64,000 nucleotides of DNA, from NCBI GenBank assembly GCA_900316955.1, contig ONEX01000013.1, forward strand, positions 28,454 to 92,453. The letters run 5' to 3'. Below, one piece after another: positions 18,074 through 26,916 of the stretch. The notes under the pieces are model-generated. The model worked only from the letters and a program-made list of their open reading frames with translations, did not search any database and was not told the DNA's origin. Made by a program: the position numbers and the translations under genes. Within the stretch, counting starts at the first letter, position 1. Each line of letters opens with the position of its first letter. This DNA comes from an uncultured Bacteroidales bacterium (lineage in GTDB: Bacteria > Bacteroidota > Bacteroidia > Bacteroidales > UBA932).

Positions 18074-19155
18074 AAGGATATTGTCTCATAGCCGCCCTCT
18101 GCCTGACCGCTGCGTCCGCATCGGCCCAGGAAGCCTGGCGCGACACCACCGCGAAAGACACGGGCGGACGGGTGATCCTCAAGGAGACCTCGTTCATCCA
18201 GCCCGTCACCCCGCGCGATTCCATCCTCGTGGCGGACCGGCTCCTGTACGGCTTCGAGCTGGACAACGTGCCCGACAGCACGGTCCTCGCCTTCCCGCAG
18301 GTCGCGAACCCCTACATGCAGGATGTCCTGGCCCTGCCGATGTGGCAGGTGGACACCGTGAAGGTCCAGAAGATCAAGGCGAACAACACCCGTCTCCTGA
18401 ACATCCGGGCGTCCATCGCCATCCAGCCTTTCGAGGAAGGCACCTACGAGCTGCCGCCCCTCTTCGTGCAGCGGATCCATACCGACGGCACCGTCGATAC
18501 CATCCAGTTCAACCGGCAGACCATCGAAGTGTTCACGATGCCCGTGGACACCGCCACCTATGTCCCGCATGACCTGCGCGGGCAGATCAAGTACCCCCTC
18601 ACCTTCGCGGAAGTGATGCCCTGGCTGATGGGCTTCTGGGCGCTGGCGCTGCTGGTGGCCGGCCTCGTGGCCTGGCTCACGAGCCGCCGCCGGGACGAGG
18701 ACGGTCCCGCCTTCAAGGAACCTGCCCACATCACCGCCCTCCGCAAGCTGGACAAGTACCGCGGCGACAAGTTCTGGGCGCCCGACAAGCAGAAGCAGTT
18801 CTACTCCGGCGTCACCGACGCCCTCCGCGAATACATCGTTTCCCGCTACGGCGTGGGCGCGATGGAGATGACCACCGCCGAAATCTTCGACGGCCTCCGC
18901 GGGACCGACATCCCCGTGGACCTGTACCAGGAGATGAAGGACCTCTTCGAGCGGGCGGACTTCGTGAAGTTCGCGAAGTACATCGCCACGCCCGAGGACA
19001 ATGCGACCGTGCTGCCGCAGGCCGTCCGGTTCGTGACGTCCACCTACCAGACGGAGGTGGAGGAGGAAGCCGGGATGGCCGATCAGGCCGGCCATGACGA
19101 GGAGCCGAAGCCGGCGCCCCATGTGGAAAAGGATGAAGATTATATGCCCAGGTAA
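18070..19155 (+). CDS. BatD-like membrane protein of the Bat operon
   Basis: This 361-residue protein starts at the ATG overlapping the DUF58 stop. MKGYCLIAALCLTAASASAQ is a signal peptide. A periplasmic beta-sandwich (about 20-180, with FEEGTYELPPLFVQ typical of BatD-like proteins) is followed by one membrane helix (WLMGFWALALLVAGLVAWL, about 185-205) and a helical cytoplasmic domain (ALRKLDKYRGDKFWAPDKQKQFYSGVTDALREYI). The architecture mirrors BatD but is shorter. It occupies the usual hypothetical slot between DUF58 and batA. The precise role is unknown; it is probably a structural partner of the VWA proteins in the inner membrane. Confidence 0.75.
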   Translation: MKGYCLIAALCLTAASASAQEAWRDTTAKDTGGRVILKETSFIQPVTPRDSILVADRLLYGFELDNVPDSTVLAFPQVANPYMQDVLALPMWQVDTVKVQKIKANNTRLLNIRASIAIQPFEEGTYELPPLFVQRIHTDGTVDTIQFNRQTIEVFTMPVDTATYVPHDLRGQIKYPLTFAEVMPWLMGFWALALLVAGLVAWLTSRRRDEDGPAFKEPAHITALRKLDKYRGDKFWAPDKQKQFYSGVTDALREYIVSRYGVGAMEMTTAEIFDGLRGTDIPVDLYQEMKDLFERADFVKFAKYIATPEDNATVLPQAVRFVTSTYQTEVEEEAGMADQAGHDEEPKPAPHVEKDEDYMPR

Positions 19156-19158
19156 GCC

Positions 19159-20142
19159 ATGTTCTTCGAGTATCCATATCTCCTCTGGCTGCTGGTCCTT
19201 CCGGTCCTGCTCCTGGCGCTGTACCTGTACCGGGAGCTGAAGGAACGCCGGCCGCATCTCCGGGTGTCCACCGTGACGCCGTGGGAGAAGGGCGGGAAGT
19301 CCATCCTGGGCGTCATCCGGCACCTGCCGGAGGCCTTGCGCCTCGCGGCCCTCGCCCTGATCATCGTGTGCATCGCCCGTCCCCGCTCCAAGAGCGAGAT
19401 GGAACGGGTGGACACCGAAGGCATCGACATCGTCCTCGCGGTGGACGTGTCCACGTCCATGCTGGCCCAGGACTTCAAGCCCGACCGCCTGTCCGCCGCC
19501 AAGGACATCTCCATCGAATTCATCGCCCAGCGCCCCACCGACCGGATGGGCATCGTGGTGTTCGCGGGCGAGAGCTATACGCAGTGCCCCCTCACCACCG
19601 ACCGGGCCACCCTCATCAACCTGATGAAGGAGGTCCAGACGGACCTCATCGAGGACGGCACCGCCATCGGCAACGGCCTCGCGACCGCCGTGGCGCGGAT
19701 GAAGGATTCCGACGCCAAGAGCCGGGTGATCATCCTCCTCACCGACGGCGTGAACAACCGGGGCGAGGTGGATCCGGCCATGGCCGCGGAGATCGCCAAG
19801 ACCTATGGGATCCGCGTCTATACCATCGGCGTGGGCCGGGAAGGGGAGGCTCCGTACCCGGTCATGACCCCCTGGGGCCCGGACGTGCAGAACATGAAGG
19901 TCGAGATCGACGAACCCCTCCTGAAGCAGATCGCGGCGGAGACCGGCGGCAAGTATTTCCGGGCCGACGACAACACCAAGCTGGCCGAGATCTACGCCGA
20001 GATCGGCCGGATGGAGAAGACCCGCACCACCGTGGACAGCTTCCCCATCTACAAGGACCTGTTCCCGCGATACGCCGTCTGGGCGCTCGTGTGCCTGCTG
20101 CTTGAAATATTGATCCGATTCCTGCTTAGAAGACTGCCTTAG
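19159..20142 (+). CDS. batA: BatA, membrane-anchored VWA-domain protein
   Basis: This is a 327-residue inner-membrane protein with a hydrophobic N-terminus (FEYPYLLWLLVLPVLLLALYLY), a second helix near residues 55-75, a VWA domain (about 90-280) with an intact metal-ion-dependent adhesion site (DVSTSM, then FAGESYTQCPLTTDR and LLTDGVNNRGE), and a C-terminal helix (YAVWALVCLLLEILIRFLL). It is one of two adjacent VWA proteins characteristic of the Bacteroides aerotolerance (Bat) operon. It starts three bases after the previous stop and ends three bases before batB. The VWA domain likely binds partners in the periplasm. Confidence 0.92.
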   Translation: MFFEYPYLLWLLVLPVLLLALYLYRELKERRPHLRVSTVTPWEKGGKSILGVIRHLPEALRLAALALIIVCIARPRSKSEMERVDTEGIDIVLAVDVSTSMLAQDFKPDRLSAAKDISIEFIAQRPTDRMGIVVFAGESYTQCPLTTDRATLINLMKEVQTDLIEDGTAIGNGLATAVARMKDSDAKSRVIILLTDGVNNRGEVDPAMAAEIAKTYGIRVYTIGVGREGEAPYPVMTPWGPDVQNMKVEIDEPLLKQIAAETGGKYFRADDNTKLAEIYAEIGRMEKTRTTVDSFPIYKDLFPRYAVWALVCLLLEILIRFLLRRLP

Positions 20143-20145
20143 GAT

Positions 20146-21150
20146 ATGCTGGGTTTTGCACAATATCAGTTTCTGTACCTGCTCCTGCTGGTCCCCCTGT
20201 TCCTCGTCGGATACGGGGTCTGGCGGGCGATGCGTACGCGGCGGCTGCGGAAGTTCGGCGACGAAGCGCTGGTGAAGGCGCTGATGCCGTCCTGGTCCGG
20301 CCCCAAGGGCTGGGTGAAGATGGTGCTGTTCAGCCTGGCCTTCGCGTTCTTCGCCATCGGCCTGGCCCGGCCGCAGATCGGCGCCAAGCTGTCCGAACGC
20401 ACCACCCGCGGGGCGGAGATCGTCATCTGCCTGGACGTGTCCAACTCGATGCTGGCGGAGGACTACTCCCCGAACCGGCTGGACCGCGCCAAACTGGCGA
20501 TTTCCCGCCTGACGGACAAGCTCAAGGATGACCGCATCGGCCTCATCATCTTCGCCGGCACCTCCTTCGTGCAGCTGCCGGTGACGACGGACTATGTGTC
20601 CGCCAAGATGTTCCTCGGCAGCATCGACACGGGCTCGGTCCCGGTCCAGGGCACCGCGATGGGCGACGCCATCTATACGGCCATCAAGAGCTTCAGCGCC
20701 CAGAGCGAGAAAAGCCGGGTGATCGTCGTCATCTCCGACGGCGAGAACCACGAGGACGACCCCGTGGCCGCCGCGAAGGAGGCCGCCGAGAACGGCATCC
20801 GGGTGTACACCGTGGGCGTGGGCTCCGCCGAGGGCCAGCCCATCCCGTACGAGGGCTCCCTGATGAAGGACAAGGACGGCGAGATCGTCGTCACGAAACT
20901 GGACGAGGACGTACTCCGGCAGGTGGCCAAGGCCGGCAACGGGGCGTATGTCCATGCTGGGAACGACGAGTTCGGCCTGAACCCCATCATCGACGACATC
21001 CGCCGGATGGAGGACGAGGAGTTCGGCTCGCTCGTGTTCGAGGAGTACGACGAACAGTACATGTATTTCTTCGGAATCGCGCTGGCGCTGCTCGTGATCG
21101 AGATGCTCATCGGCGAGCGCCGTCCGAAGAAGAAATGGTTTGACCAATGA
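20146..21150 (+). CDS. batB: BatB, membrane-anchored VWA-domain protein
   Basis: This 334-residue paralogue of BatA has N-terminal membrane helices (YQFLYLLLLVPLFLVGYGVW and VLFSLAFAFFAIGLA), a VWA domain with metal-site motif DVSNSM near residue 97, FAGTSFVQLPVTTDY and VVISDGENHEDD, and a C-terminal helix (YMYFFGIALALLVIEMLIG). It starts three bases after batA, and its stop overlaps the batC start (ATGA at 21147). BatA and BatB are thought to form a membrane complex with the TPR proteins BatC and BatE. The link to oxygen tolerance comes from Bacteroides fragilis; the mechanism remains unclear. Confidence 0.92.
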   Translation: MLGFAQYQFLYLLLLVPLFLVGYGVWRAMRTRRLRKFGDEALVKALMPSWSGPKGWVKMVLFSLAFAFFAIGLARPQIGAKLSERTTRGAEIVICLDVSNSMLAEDYSPNRLDRAKLAISRLTDKLKDDRIGLIIFAGTSFVQLPVTTDYVSAKMFLGSIDTGSVPVQGTAMGDAIYTAIKSFSAQSEKSRVIVVISDGENHEDDPVAAAKEAAENGIRVYTVGVGSAEGQPIPYEGSLMKDKDGEIVVTKLDEDVLRQVAKAGNGAYVHAGNDEFGLNPIIDDIRRMEDEEFGSLVFEEYDEQYMYFFGIALALLVIEMLIGERRPKKKWFDQ

Positions 21151-21911
21151 GAAAGTCGTTGACACTCATCTTGCTGCTGCTGGTCAGCGTGCTGGCCTCC
21201 GCCCAGGTGGACAAGAAAGACGTCCGCCGGGGGAACCGCCAGTTCGCCAAGGAGAAGTACGGCGATGCGGACATCTCCTACCGCAAGGGCCTGAATGCGG
21301 ACAGCACCTCCGTCGCATCGGCCTACAATCTGGGAAACAACCTGTACCGGCAGGGGAATTACGCCGAGGCCGGCAAGTTCTACCAGCAGGCGCTTAGGCA
21401 CGTTCCCGAGACCCGGAACCTGAAAAAGCAGGGCGAACAGGGTTTCGACACGTACTTCAACCTCGGCGACGCCGCCCTGCAGCAGAAGCAGTACCGCGCC
21501 GCTATGGAGGCTTTCATGCAGGCGCTCGTCATCAATCCGGACGACCTGGAGGCGAAAGAGAACTATGTCTATGCCCGGAAGATGCTGGAGAACAATCCGG
21601 ACGGCGGTGGCGGCGGGAACGACCAGCAGAACCAGGACCAGAACCAGGACCAGGACCAGAATCAGGATCAGGATCAGAACCAGCAGGACCAGAACCAGGA
21701 TCAGGACCAGAATAAGGACCAGAACCAGGACCAGCAGGACCAGCAGGACCAGGGGCAGCAGCCGAAGCCGTACAACGGCTCGGAGATCTCGCCCCAGCAG
21801 GCCCAGCAGATGCTCCAGGCCATCCAGGCCAAGGAGAAGGAGACCCAGGACAAGGTGAACAAGGAAAAGGCGGCCGTGCTGAAGTCCCGCCAGAAAGAGA
21901 AGAATTGGTAG
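21147..21911 (+). CDS. batC: BatC, exported TPR protein with a long DQN-rich low-complexity tract
   Basis: This 254-residue exported protein (signal MRKSLTLILLLLVSVLASAQ) has two or three TPR repeats at about residues 25-150 (AYNLGNNLYRQGNYAEAGKFYQQAL, TYFNLGDAALQQKQYRAAMEAFMQAL). These are followed at about 158-204 by a tract made almost only of Asp, Gln and Asn in a near three-residue period, then a charged C-terminal helix with ISPQQAQQMLQAIQAKE, a common BatC ending. TPRs would dock the VWA proteins. The low-complexity tract is encoded by a degenerate CAGGAC-type repeat and is likely to vary in length between strains. Confidence 0.88.
   Translation: MRKSLTLILLLLVSVLASAQVDKKDVRRGNRQFAKEKYGDADISYRKGLNADSTSVASAYNLGNNLYRQGNYAEAGKFYQQALRHVPETRNLKKQGEQGFDTYFNLGDAALQQKQYRAAMEAFMQALVINPDDLEAKENYVYARKMLENNPDGGGGGNDQQNQDQNQDQDQNQDQDQNQQDQNQDQDQNKDQNQDQQDQQDQGQQPKPYNGSEISPQQAQQMLQAIQAKEKETQDKVNKEKAAVLKSRQKEKNW
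21619..21762 (+). repeat. Degenerate CAGGAC/CAGAAC tandem repeat within batC
   Basis: About 140 bases made of short CAG-GAC, AAC-CAG and GAT-CAG units encode the Asp/Gln/Asn tract of BatC. The codon pattern is imperfect (GAC/GAT and AAC/AAT alternate), so the tract is not freshly expanded. Confidence 0.8.
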
Positions 21912-21918
21912 TCGCGTT

Positions 21919-24540
21919 ATGAAAAGATGGATTGCAGCCTTCGTGGCGTTGTGGGTGGCTTTCACCGGATGGGCCCAGTCGACCATCCAGGTGGACGTGC
22001 ACAATATCGTGGAACTCTCGGAACGCTTCAATGTCGTCTTCACCGTCGAGGGCGAACACGCCCCTTCTGACTTCCAGTGGAGTCCCGGCGATGATTTCAC
22101 CCTCGTCTGGGGCCCGCAGAAAGGCACTTCCACCAGCGTTTCCATCGTGAACGGCAAGACCTCCCGTTCGTCGCAGACCTCCTATACCTACATCCTCCAG
22201 GCCAAGAAGACCGGCACGTTCACCTTCGCGCCGGCGACGGCCACCGTCAAGGGAGACCAGATCCGGTCCCGGACCGTCCAGGTCACGGTCGTGGAAGGCC
22301 GGGACGAGGGCGCCCAGGCGCAGGCCCAGGGCGGCTCCGCGCAGGGCGGGGGACAGCAGCAGGCCCGTCCGTCTTCGTCGGCGGATACCGGCGAGCTGTT
22401 CATGCGGCTGTATCTGTCCAAGCGTGATGCGATGGTGGGCGAGCCCATCACGGCCACGCTGAAGATTTACCAGCGGGCGAACCTCACGGGCTTCGAGGAT
22501 GCCAAGTTCCCGAAGTTCAACGGGTTCTGGAGCCAGGAAGTGGATACCCCGCAGAGCATCGAGTTCCAGCGGGAGCAGGTGGGCGACAAGATGTACAACG
22601 CCGCCGTCCTGCGCCGGTGGGTACTTATCCCGCAGAAGGCGGGCTCCCTGACCATCGACCCGTCCGAGATCGTGTGCCTGGTGAACGTCCGGACGCAGCG
22701 GCCCCGCACCGGCTCCATCTTCGACGATTTCTTCGAGAACGACTATGTGACGCAGCGGCAGCGCGTGTCCACCCCGGCGATGACCGTCAAGGTGTCGGCC
22801 CTGCCGGGCGGCGCCCCGGCCGGTTTCTCCGGCGCCGTGGGCGAATACTCCATCAGCGCGAAACTGAGCAAGGACGTCCTGAAGACGCACGATGCCGCCT
22901 CTCTCATCGTCACGGTGTCCGGCAAGGGCAACGTCTCCCTGGTGGAGGCGCCGAAACTGGATTTCCCGCCGGATTTCGAGGTCTATGACGTGAAGGCGAC
23001 GTCCGCCACGGACAAGGGCGGCACCAACGGCTCCAAGACCTTCGAATACCCGTTCATCCCGCGCAGCCCGGGGGACTTCGTACTCCCGCCGGTGCGCTTC
23101 TCCTACTATGACGTGAAGTCCCGCCGCTATGCGACGGCCCAGACGGATTCCCTGCGCCTGACCGTGGAGCGGGGCGCCGCCGGCGCGGCGCAGCCCGTCC
23201 AGGACGGCGCCGGCACCCTGACGGTGGACCGCAAGGGCGTGAAGAACCTCGGCGAGGACATCCGCTTCATCAAGACGAAGACCTCCCTGTCCGAGGACAA
23301 GGGCTTCTTCGTGGGCAAGCCCGGTTACTGGACCCTCGTGGCCCTGCTGCTCCTGGGCGCCGCGGCCGTGTGGCTGTCCCTGCGGAAGCTGGCGGCCCGC
23401 CGCGCCGATGTCGCCGGCAGCCGCAACCGCAAGGCCACCCGCGAGGCCCTCAAGCGCCTGAAACTGGCCGGGGACTTCCTGGGCAAGAACCTCTATACGG
23501 CCTTCTACGAGGAACTCCACCGGGCCCTCGTGGGCTTCGTGGCCGACAAGCTGACGATGGACGTGGCCGACCAGAGCAAGGAGAACATCGCCGCGGCGCT
23601 CGGCGCCCGGGGCGTCGCTCCCGAGACGGTCACCGCCTTCACGGACCTGCTGGATGCCTGCGAGTACGCCCGTTACGCGCCCGATGCCGGTCACGAGGCG
23701 ATGAACGCCCATTACCAGCAGGCCGTCTCCGTCATCACCGCCATCGACGCATCCATGAAGAAAGGTGTTTCCGCGGCTCCGGCCGCCACTTTGCTGGCCC
23801 TCCTGCTGATGCTCCCGCTGGGCGCGCAGGCCGCCGAAAGCTATCCCGACTCCCTGTTCAAGGCGGGCGTCGAGGCCTATACGGCCGGCGACTGGGACCA
23901 GGCCGCCGCGGACTGGTCGGACGTCGCCGCCACGGGCCTCCGTTCCAAGGAACTGTATTTCAACCTGGGCAACGCGTACTACAAGGGAGGCGAGATCGCC
24001 CGGGCGATCCTCTTCTATGAGCGCGCCCTCCGCCTGGACCCGTCCGACGCCGACATCCGCTACAACCTGGATTTCGCGCGGAACCTGACCCAGGACCGCA
24101 TCGACGAGGTCCCGGAATTCATCCTGAAGACCTGGATCCGGAAGGTGAACTACCTGCTTCCGTCCAATGTGTGGGCGGGGCTGTCCCTGTTCCTGCTGGC
24201 CCTGGCGCTGGGGCTTTGCCTGCTCTTCCTGCTCGGGCCGACGGCCGGCGCCCGCCGGACCGGTTTCTTCACCGGCATCGCGGCGCTCCTCCTCGCCCTT
24301 GCGGCCTGGGGCTTCGCCCAAAGCCAGAAGGCCGCCGCCCAGCGCCACGACACCGCCATCGTCATGCGCCCGGTGACCTCGGTCACGAGTTCTCCCTCCA
24401 GCGATGCGGCCAAGTCCCTGTTCATCCTCCACGAAGGAACGAAGGTGAAGGTGCTGGACGAAGTGTCCGGCTTCACGGACATAGAACTCGCGGACGGCCG
24501 CCGCGGCTGGATCGCCACCAATGACATCGAAAGGATTTAA
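21919..24540 (+). CDS. BatD-BatE fusion protein
   Basis: This 873-residue single frame joins two proteins that are normally separate. Residues 1-612 are BatD: signal peptide (ending near TGWAQ), tandem periplasmic beta-sandwich domains (about 20-445), a membrane helix (YWTLVALLLLGAAAVWLSL, about 470-490) and a cytoplasmic helical domain. Residues 613-873 are BatE. They start MKKGVSAAPAATLLALLLMLP...AQA, which looks like a complete signal peptide, followed by two TPRs (LYFNLGNAYYKGGEIARAILFYERAL), two membrane helices and a C-terminal SH3-like domain (SLFILHEGTKVKVLDEVSGF, DGRRGWIATNDIERI). There is no stop between them. The topology still works, since the old signal peptide would cross back to the periplasm. 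Internal initiation at 23755 is possible. Confidence 0.88.
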   Translation: MKRWIAAFVALWVAFTGWAQSTIQVDVHNIVELSERFNVVFTVEGEHAPSDFQWSPGDDFTLVWGPQKGTSTSVSIVNGKTSRSSQTSYTYILQAKKTGTFTFAPATATVKGDQIRSRTVQVTVVEGRDEGAQAQAQGGSAQGGGQQQARPSSSADTGELFMRLYLSKRDAMVGEPITATLKIYQRANLTGFEDAKFPKFNGFWSQEVDTPQSIEFQREQVGDKMYNAAVLRRWVLIPQKAGSLTIDPSEIVCLVNVRTQRPRTGSIFDDFFENDYVTQRQRVSTPAMTVKVSALPGGAPAGFSGAVGEYSISAKLSKDVLKTHDAASLIVTVSGKGNVSLVEAPKLDFPPDFEVYDVKATSATDKGGTNGSKTFEYPFIPRSPGDFVLPPVRFSYYDVKSRRYATAQTDSLRLTVERGAAGAAQPVQDGAGTLTVDRKGVKNLGEDIRFIKTKTSLSEDKGFFVGKPGYWTLVALLLLGAAAVWLSLRKLAARRADVAGSRNRKATREALKRLKLAGDFLGKNLYTAFYEELHRALVGFVADKLTMDVADQSKENIAAALGARGVAPETVTAFTDLLDACEYARYAPDAGHEAMNAHYQQAVSVITAIDASMKKGVSAAPAATLLALLLMLPLGAQAAESYPDSLFKAGVEAYTAGDWDQAAADWSDVAATGLRSKELYFNLGNAYYKGGEIARAILFYERALRLDPSDADIRYNLDFARNLTQDRIDEVPEFILKTWIRKVNYLLPSNVWAGLSLFLLALALGLCLLFLLGPTAGARRTGFFTGIAALLLALAAWGFAQSQKAAAQRHDTAIVMRPVTSVTSSPSSDAAKSLFILHEGTKVKVLDEVSGFTDIELADGRRGWIATNDIERI

Positions 24541-24550
24541 AACGAACGAT

Positions 24551-24997
24551 ATGAAAAAGATTCTCTTCCTCAGCTTTGTGACCACCCTGCTGGTGGCTTG
24601 CGGCTCCTCTTCGCGCGTCGCTTCCAAGGGCGATGCCATCCAGATCGGCTACGGATCCCAGGACCGGGACAAGGTCACGACCTCCGTCTCCAACGTCAAG
24701 GTCAAGAAGACCGACGCCCAGACCTACTCCGACATGTATGATTACCTGCGGGGCCGCGTCGCCGGCGTGACGGTGACTTCGGACAAGCGGATCATCATCC
24801 GGGGCATCGGCACGAACTCCGACGCCACCGACCCGCTCATCCTCGTGGACGGCGTCGAAACGACGGACCTCTCCGGCATCAATCCGGCCGATGTCCAGTC
24901 CGTGGACGTCATCAAGGACGGCTCCAGCGCCATCTACGGCATGCGGGGCGCCAATGGCGTGATTATCATCAACACCGTCGGCAGCCACAGCAACTAG
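24551..24997 (+). CDS. Stand-alone TonB-receptor plug-domain lipoprotein (first of two)
   Basis: This is a 148-residue lipoprotein with signal MKKILFLSFVTTLLVAC. After the lipid anchor it contains only what in SusC proteins is the TonB-box region and plug: IGYGSQDRDKVTTSVSNV, then YDYLRGRVAGVTVTSDKRII, IRGIGTN, PLILVDGVET, INPADVQSVDVIKDGSSAIYG and GANGVIIINT. No barrel follows; the stop is real and the next gene starts three bases later. Function is unknown. It could be a decoy or adaptor for TonB, or a soluble ligand-binding domain. It is the eighth gene of the Bat operon, ten bases after the batDE stop. Confidence 0.85.
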   Translation: MKKILFLSFVTTLLVACGSSSRVASKGDAIQIGYGSQDRDKVTTSVSNVKVKKTDAQTYSDMYDYLRGRVAGVTVTSDKRIIIRGIGTNSDATDPLILVDGVETTDLSGINPADVQSVDVIKDGSSAIYGMRGANGVIIINTVGSHSN

Positions 24998-25000
24998 GGT

Positions 25001-25438
25001 ATGGGAAAAGTCTTAGCCTTCCTGCTGCCCGTCGTCCTGATGGCGGCCGGGTGCGGCACTTCGGTACGGGTCCCCGCCGAAGATACGGATGTGAACCTGG
25101 GCTATTCCACCGTCAAGCAGAAAGACTTGACCTACTCGGTGTCCACCGTCGGCGTGAAGGAGAACGATGCCACGGCGTACCGGGATATCTATGAGTATCT
25201 GCAGGGACGGGTCGCCGGCGTGCAGGTTACGCCGGACAAGCGGATCATCATCCGCGGGGTCAATACCATCAATGCCGGGGGCGACCCCCTGATTCTGGTG
25301 GACGGGGTGGAGACGCCCGACATCTCGGACCTCAATTTCCACGACATCAAATCCATCGATGTCCTGAAAGACGGCTCCGCGGCCATGTACGGCCTCCGCG
25401 GCGCCAACGGCGTGCTCCTGATCACCACGAAGCGCTGA
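25001..25438 (+). CDS. Stand-alone TonB-receptor plug-domain lipoprotein (second of two)
   Basis: This 145-residue tandem paralogue of the preceding gene has signal MGKVLAFLLPVVLMAAGC with lipobox AAGC. The mature part holds LGYSTVKQKDLTYSVSTV (compare GYG...SLSSAI in SusC), IYEYLQGRVAGVQVTPDKRI, IRGVNTI, PLILVDGVET, FHDIKSIDVLKDGSAAMYGLRGANGV and LLITTKR, and stops there. So again only the plug fold is present, fixed to a membrane by its lipid. It ends the Bat operon; a strong bidirectional terminator follows 13 bases later. The duplication suggests the small proteins are under selection rather than decaying SusC remnants. Confidence 0.85.
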   Translation: MGKVLAFLLPVVLMAAGCGTSVRVPAEDTDVNLGYSTVKQKDLTYSVSTVGVKENDATAYRDIYEYLQGRVAGVQVTPDKRIIIRGVNTINAGGDPLILVDGVETPDISDLNFHDIKSIDVLKDGSAAMYGLRGANGVLLITTKR

Positions 25439-25451
25439 CCGGCCTGAACGC

Positions 25452-25489
25452 AAAAAAGTGCGGGAACCTTGCGGTTTCCGCACTTTTTT
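25452..25489. terminator. Bidirectional terminator between the Bat operon and glyA
   Basis: A near-perfect stem (GTGCGGGAACC at 25458-25468 with GGTTTCCGCAC at 25473-25483, one G-T pair) and loop TTGC is flanked by six A and six T, so it can stop transcripts from both sides. Confidence 0.92.
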
Positions 25490-25516
25490 GATGGGTGACC
25501 CGGCGGGCCGGGAAGG

Positions 25517-26860
25517 CTAGTACCGGTTCAGCGGGCGGCCGGCGGTCATCATGTGGACCTTGCGGACGACGTCCTCGAGGACCTTGGCGTGCGCGGCGCG
25601 CTCGGCGAGCTGCTCCTCGGTGGGTTCCTTGGCCGTGAGGGCGGCGAAGTGCGCGTTGGAGGAGGTGAGGACGGTGTCGATCAGCTCGACGATGTCCAGC
25701 ATGTCCTTCTCCACGAAGCCGCGGGAGGTGATGGCCGGGGTGCCGATGCGGAGACCGGAGGTCTGGAACGGGCTGCGGCTGTCGAACGGGACCATGTTCT
25801 TGTTCACGGTGATGTCGGCCTTGACGAGCTGGTTCTCGGCGAGACGGCCGGTCAGGTCCGGGAACTTGGTGCGGAGGTCGATGAGCATCAGGTGGTTGTC
25901 GGTGCCGCCGGAGATGATCTTGTAGCCCCTGCGGACGAATTCGGCGCACATGGCGGCGGCGTTGGCGATGACCTGCTTCTGGTAATCGACATATTCCGGC
26001 TGGGAGGCCTCGTAGAAGGCCACGGCCTTGGCGGCGATCACGTGCTCGAGCGGTCCGCCCTGGATGCCCGGGAAGACGCTGGAATTCAGGATGGCGCTCA
26101 TCTTCTTGATCTCGCCCTTCGGGGTGGTGAGGCCCCACGGGTTGTCGAAGTCCTTGCCCATCAGGATGATGCCGCCGCGGGGTCCGCGGAGGGTCTTGTG
26201 GGTGGTGGAGGTGACGATGTGCGCGTATTTGACCGGGTTCTTCAGGAGACCGGCGGCGATGAGGCCGGCGGTATGGGCCATGTCGATCCAGAGGATGGCG
26301 CCCACCTCGTCGGCGATCTTCCGCATCCGCTCGTAGTCCCACTCGCGGGAGTAGGCGGAGGCGCCGCCGATGATCATCTTGGGCTTGCACTCGAGGGCCT
26401 TGCGCTCCATCTCGTCATAGTCCACGCGGCCGGTTTCCGGGTTCAGGCCGTAGGCGACCGGCTTGTACAGGATGCCGGAGGCGTTCACGGGAGAGCCGTG
26501 GGTGAGGTGACCGCCCATGGAGAGGTCCAGGCCCATGAAGACGTCGCCGGGACGCAGGCAGGCCATCGTGACGGCCATGTTCGCCTGGGCGCCGGAGTGC
26601 GGCTGGACATTGGCATATTCCGCGTCGTAGAGCTTGCAGAGCCGGTCGATGGCGATCTGCTCGATCTGGTCCACCACTTCGCAGCCACCGTAGTAGCGCT
26701 TGCCGGGATAGCCCTCGGCGTATTTGTTGGTGCAGATGGAGCCCATCGCGGCCATGACCTGGTCGGAGACATAGTTCTCGGAGGCAATGAGTTCGAGGCC
26801 GGAGGACTGGCGCTCTTTTTCTTTCTTGATAAGGTCGAAGACCTGAAGATCCTGTTTCAT
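25517..26860 (-). CDS. glyA: Serine hydroxymethyltransferase
   Basis: GlyA is a PLP enzyme that converts serine and tetrahydrofolate to glycine and 5,10-methylenetetrahydrofolate, the main source of one-carbon units. The 447-residue length is usual. Visible signatures are [20 protein letters not shown] at the N-terminus, [18 protein letters not shown], the substrate-site HLTHG, and [15 protein letters not shown] with the PLP-binding Lys222. It is monocistronic between a bidirectional terminator and its own promoter box at 26883-26890, giving a leader of about 17 bases. Nothing is missing. Confidence 0.97.
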   Translation of the reverse strand: MKQDLQVFDLIKKEKERQSSGLELIASENYVSDQVMAAMGSICTNKYAEGYPGKRYYGGCEVVDQIEQIAIDRLCKLYDAEYANVQPHSGAQANMAVTMACLRPGDVFMGLDLSMGGHLTHGSPVNASGILYKPVAYGLNPETGRVDYDEMERKALECKPKMIIGGASAYSREWDYERMRKIADEVGAILWIDMAHTAGLIAAGLLKNPVKYAHIVTSTTHKTLRGPRGGIILMGKDFDNPWGLTTPKGEIKKMSAILNSSVFPGIQGGPLEHVIAAKAVAFYEASQPEYVDYQKQVIANAAAMCAEFVRRGYKIISGGTDNHLMLIDLRTKFPDLTGRLAENQLVKADITVNKNMVPFDSRSPFQTSGLRIGTPAITSRGFVEKDMLDIVELIDTVLTSSNAHFAALTAKEPTEEQLAERAAHAKVLEDVVRKVHMMTAGRPLNRY

Positions 26861-26882
26861 ACAGTTGCTTTAGTTAGAAACA

Positions 26883-26890
26883 CAAAGATA
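26883..26890 (-). promoter_or_regulatory. -7 promoter box for glyA
   Basis: On the minus strand the bases read TATCTTTG, a full match to TAnnTTTG, ending 22 bases before the glyA start codon. No clear -33 TTTG is present at standard spacing. Confidence 0.65.
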
Positions 26891-26903
26891 AACCTTTTTT
26901 TCT

Positions 26904-26911
26904 TAACTTTG
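26904..26911 (+). promoter_or_regulatory. -7 promoter box for the SpoU methyltransferase operon
   Basis: TAACTTTG matches TAnnTTTG and ends five bases before the ATG at 26917, so transcription would begin at or next to the start codon (leaderless mRNA). Confidence 0.6.
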
Positions 26912-26916
26912 TGGAC

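Noticed and set aside
21619-21762. CRISPR-like or satellite array
   Set aside because: The repetition is a degenerate codon-level repeat inside batC without spacers of constant length.
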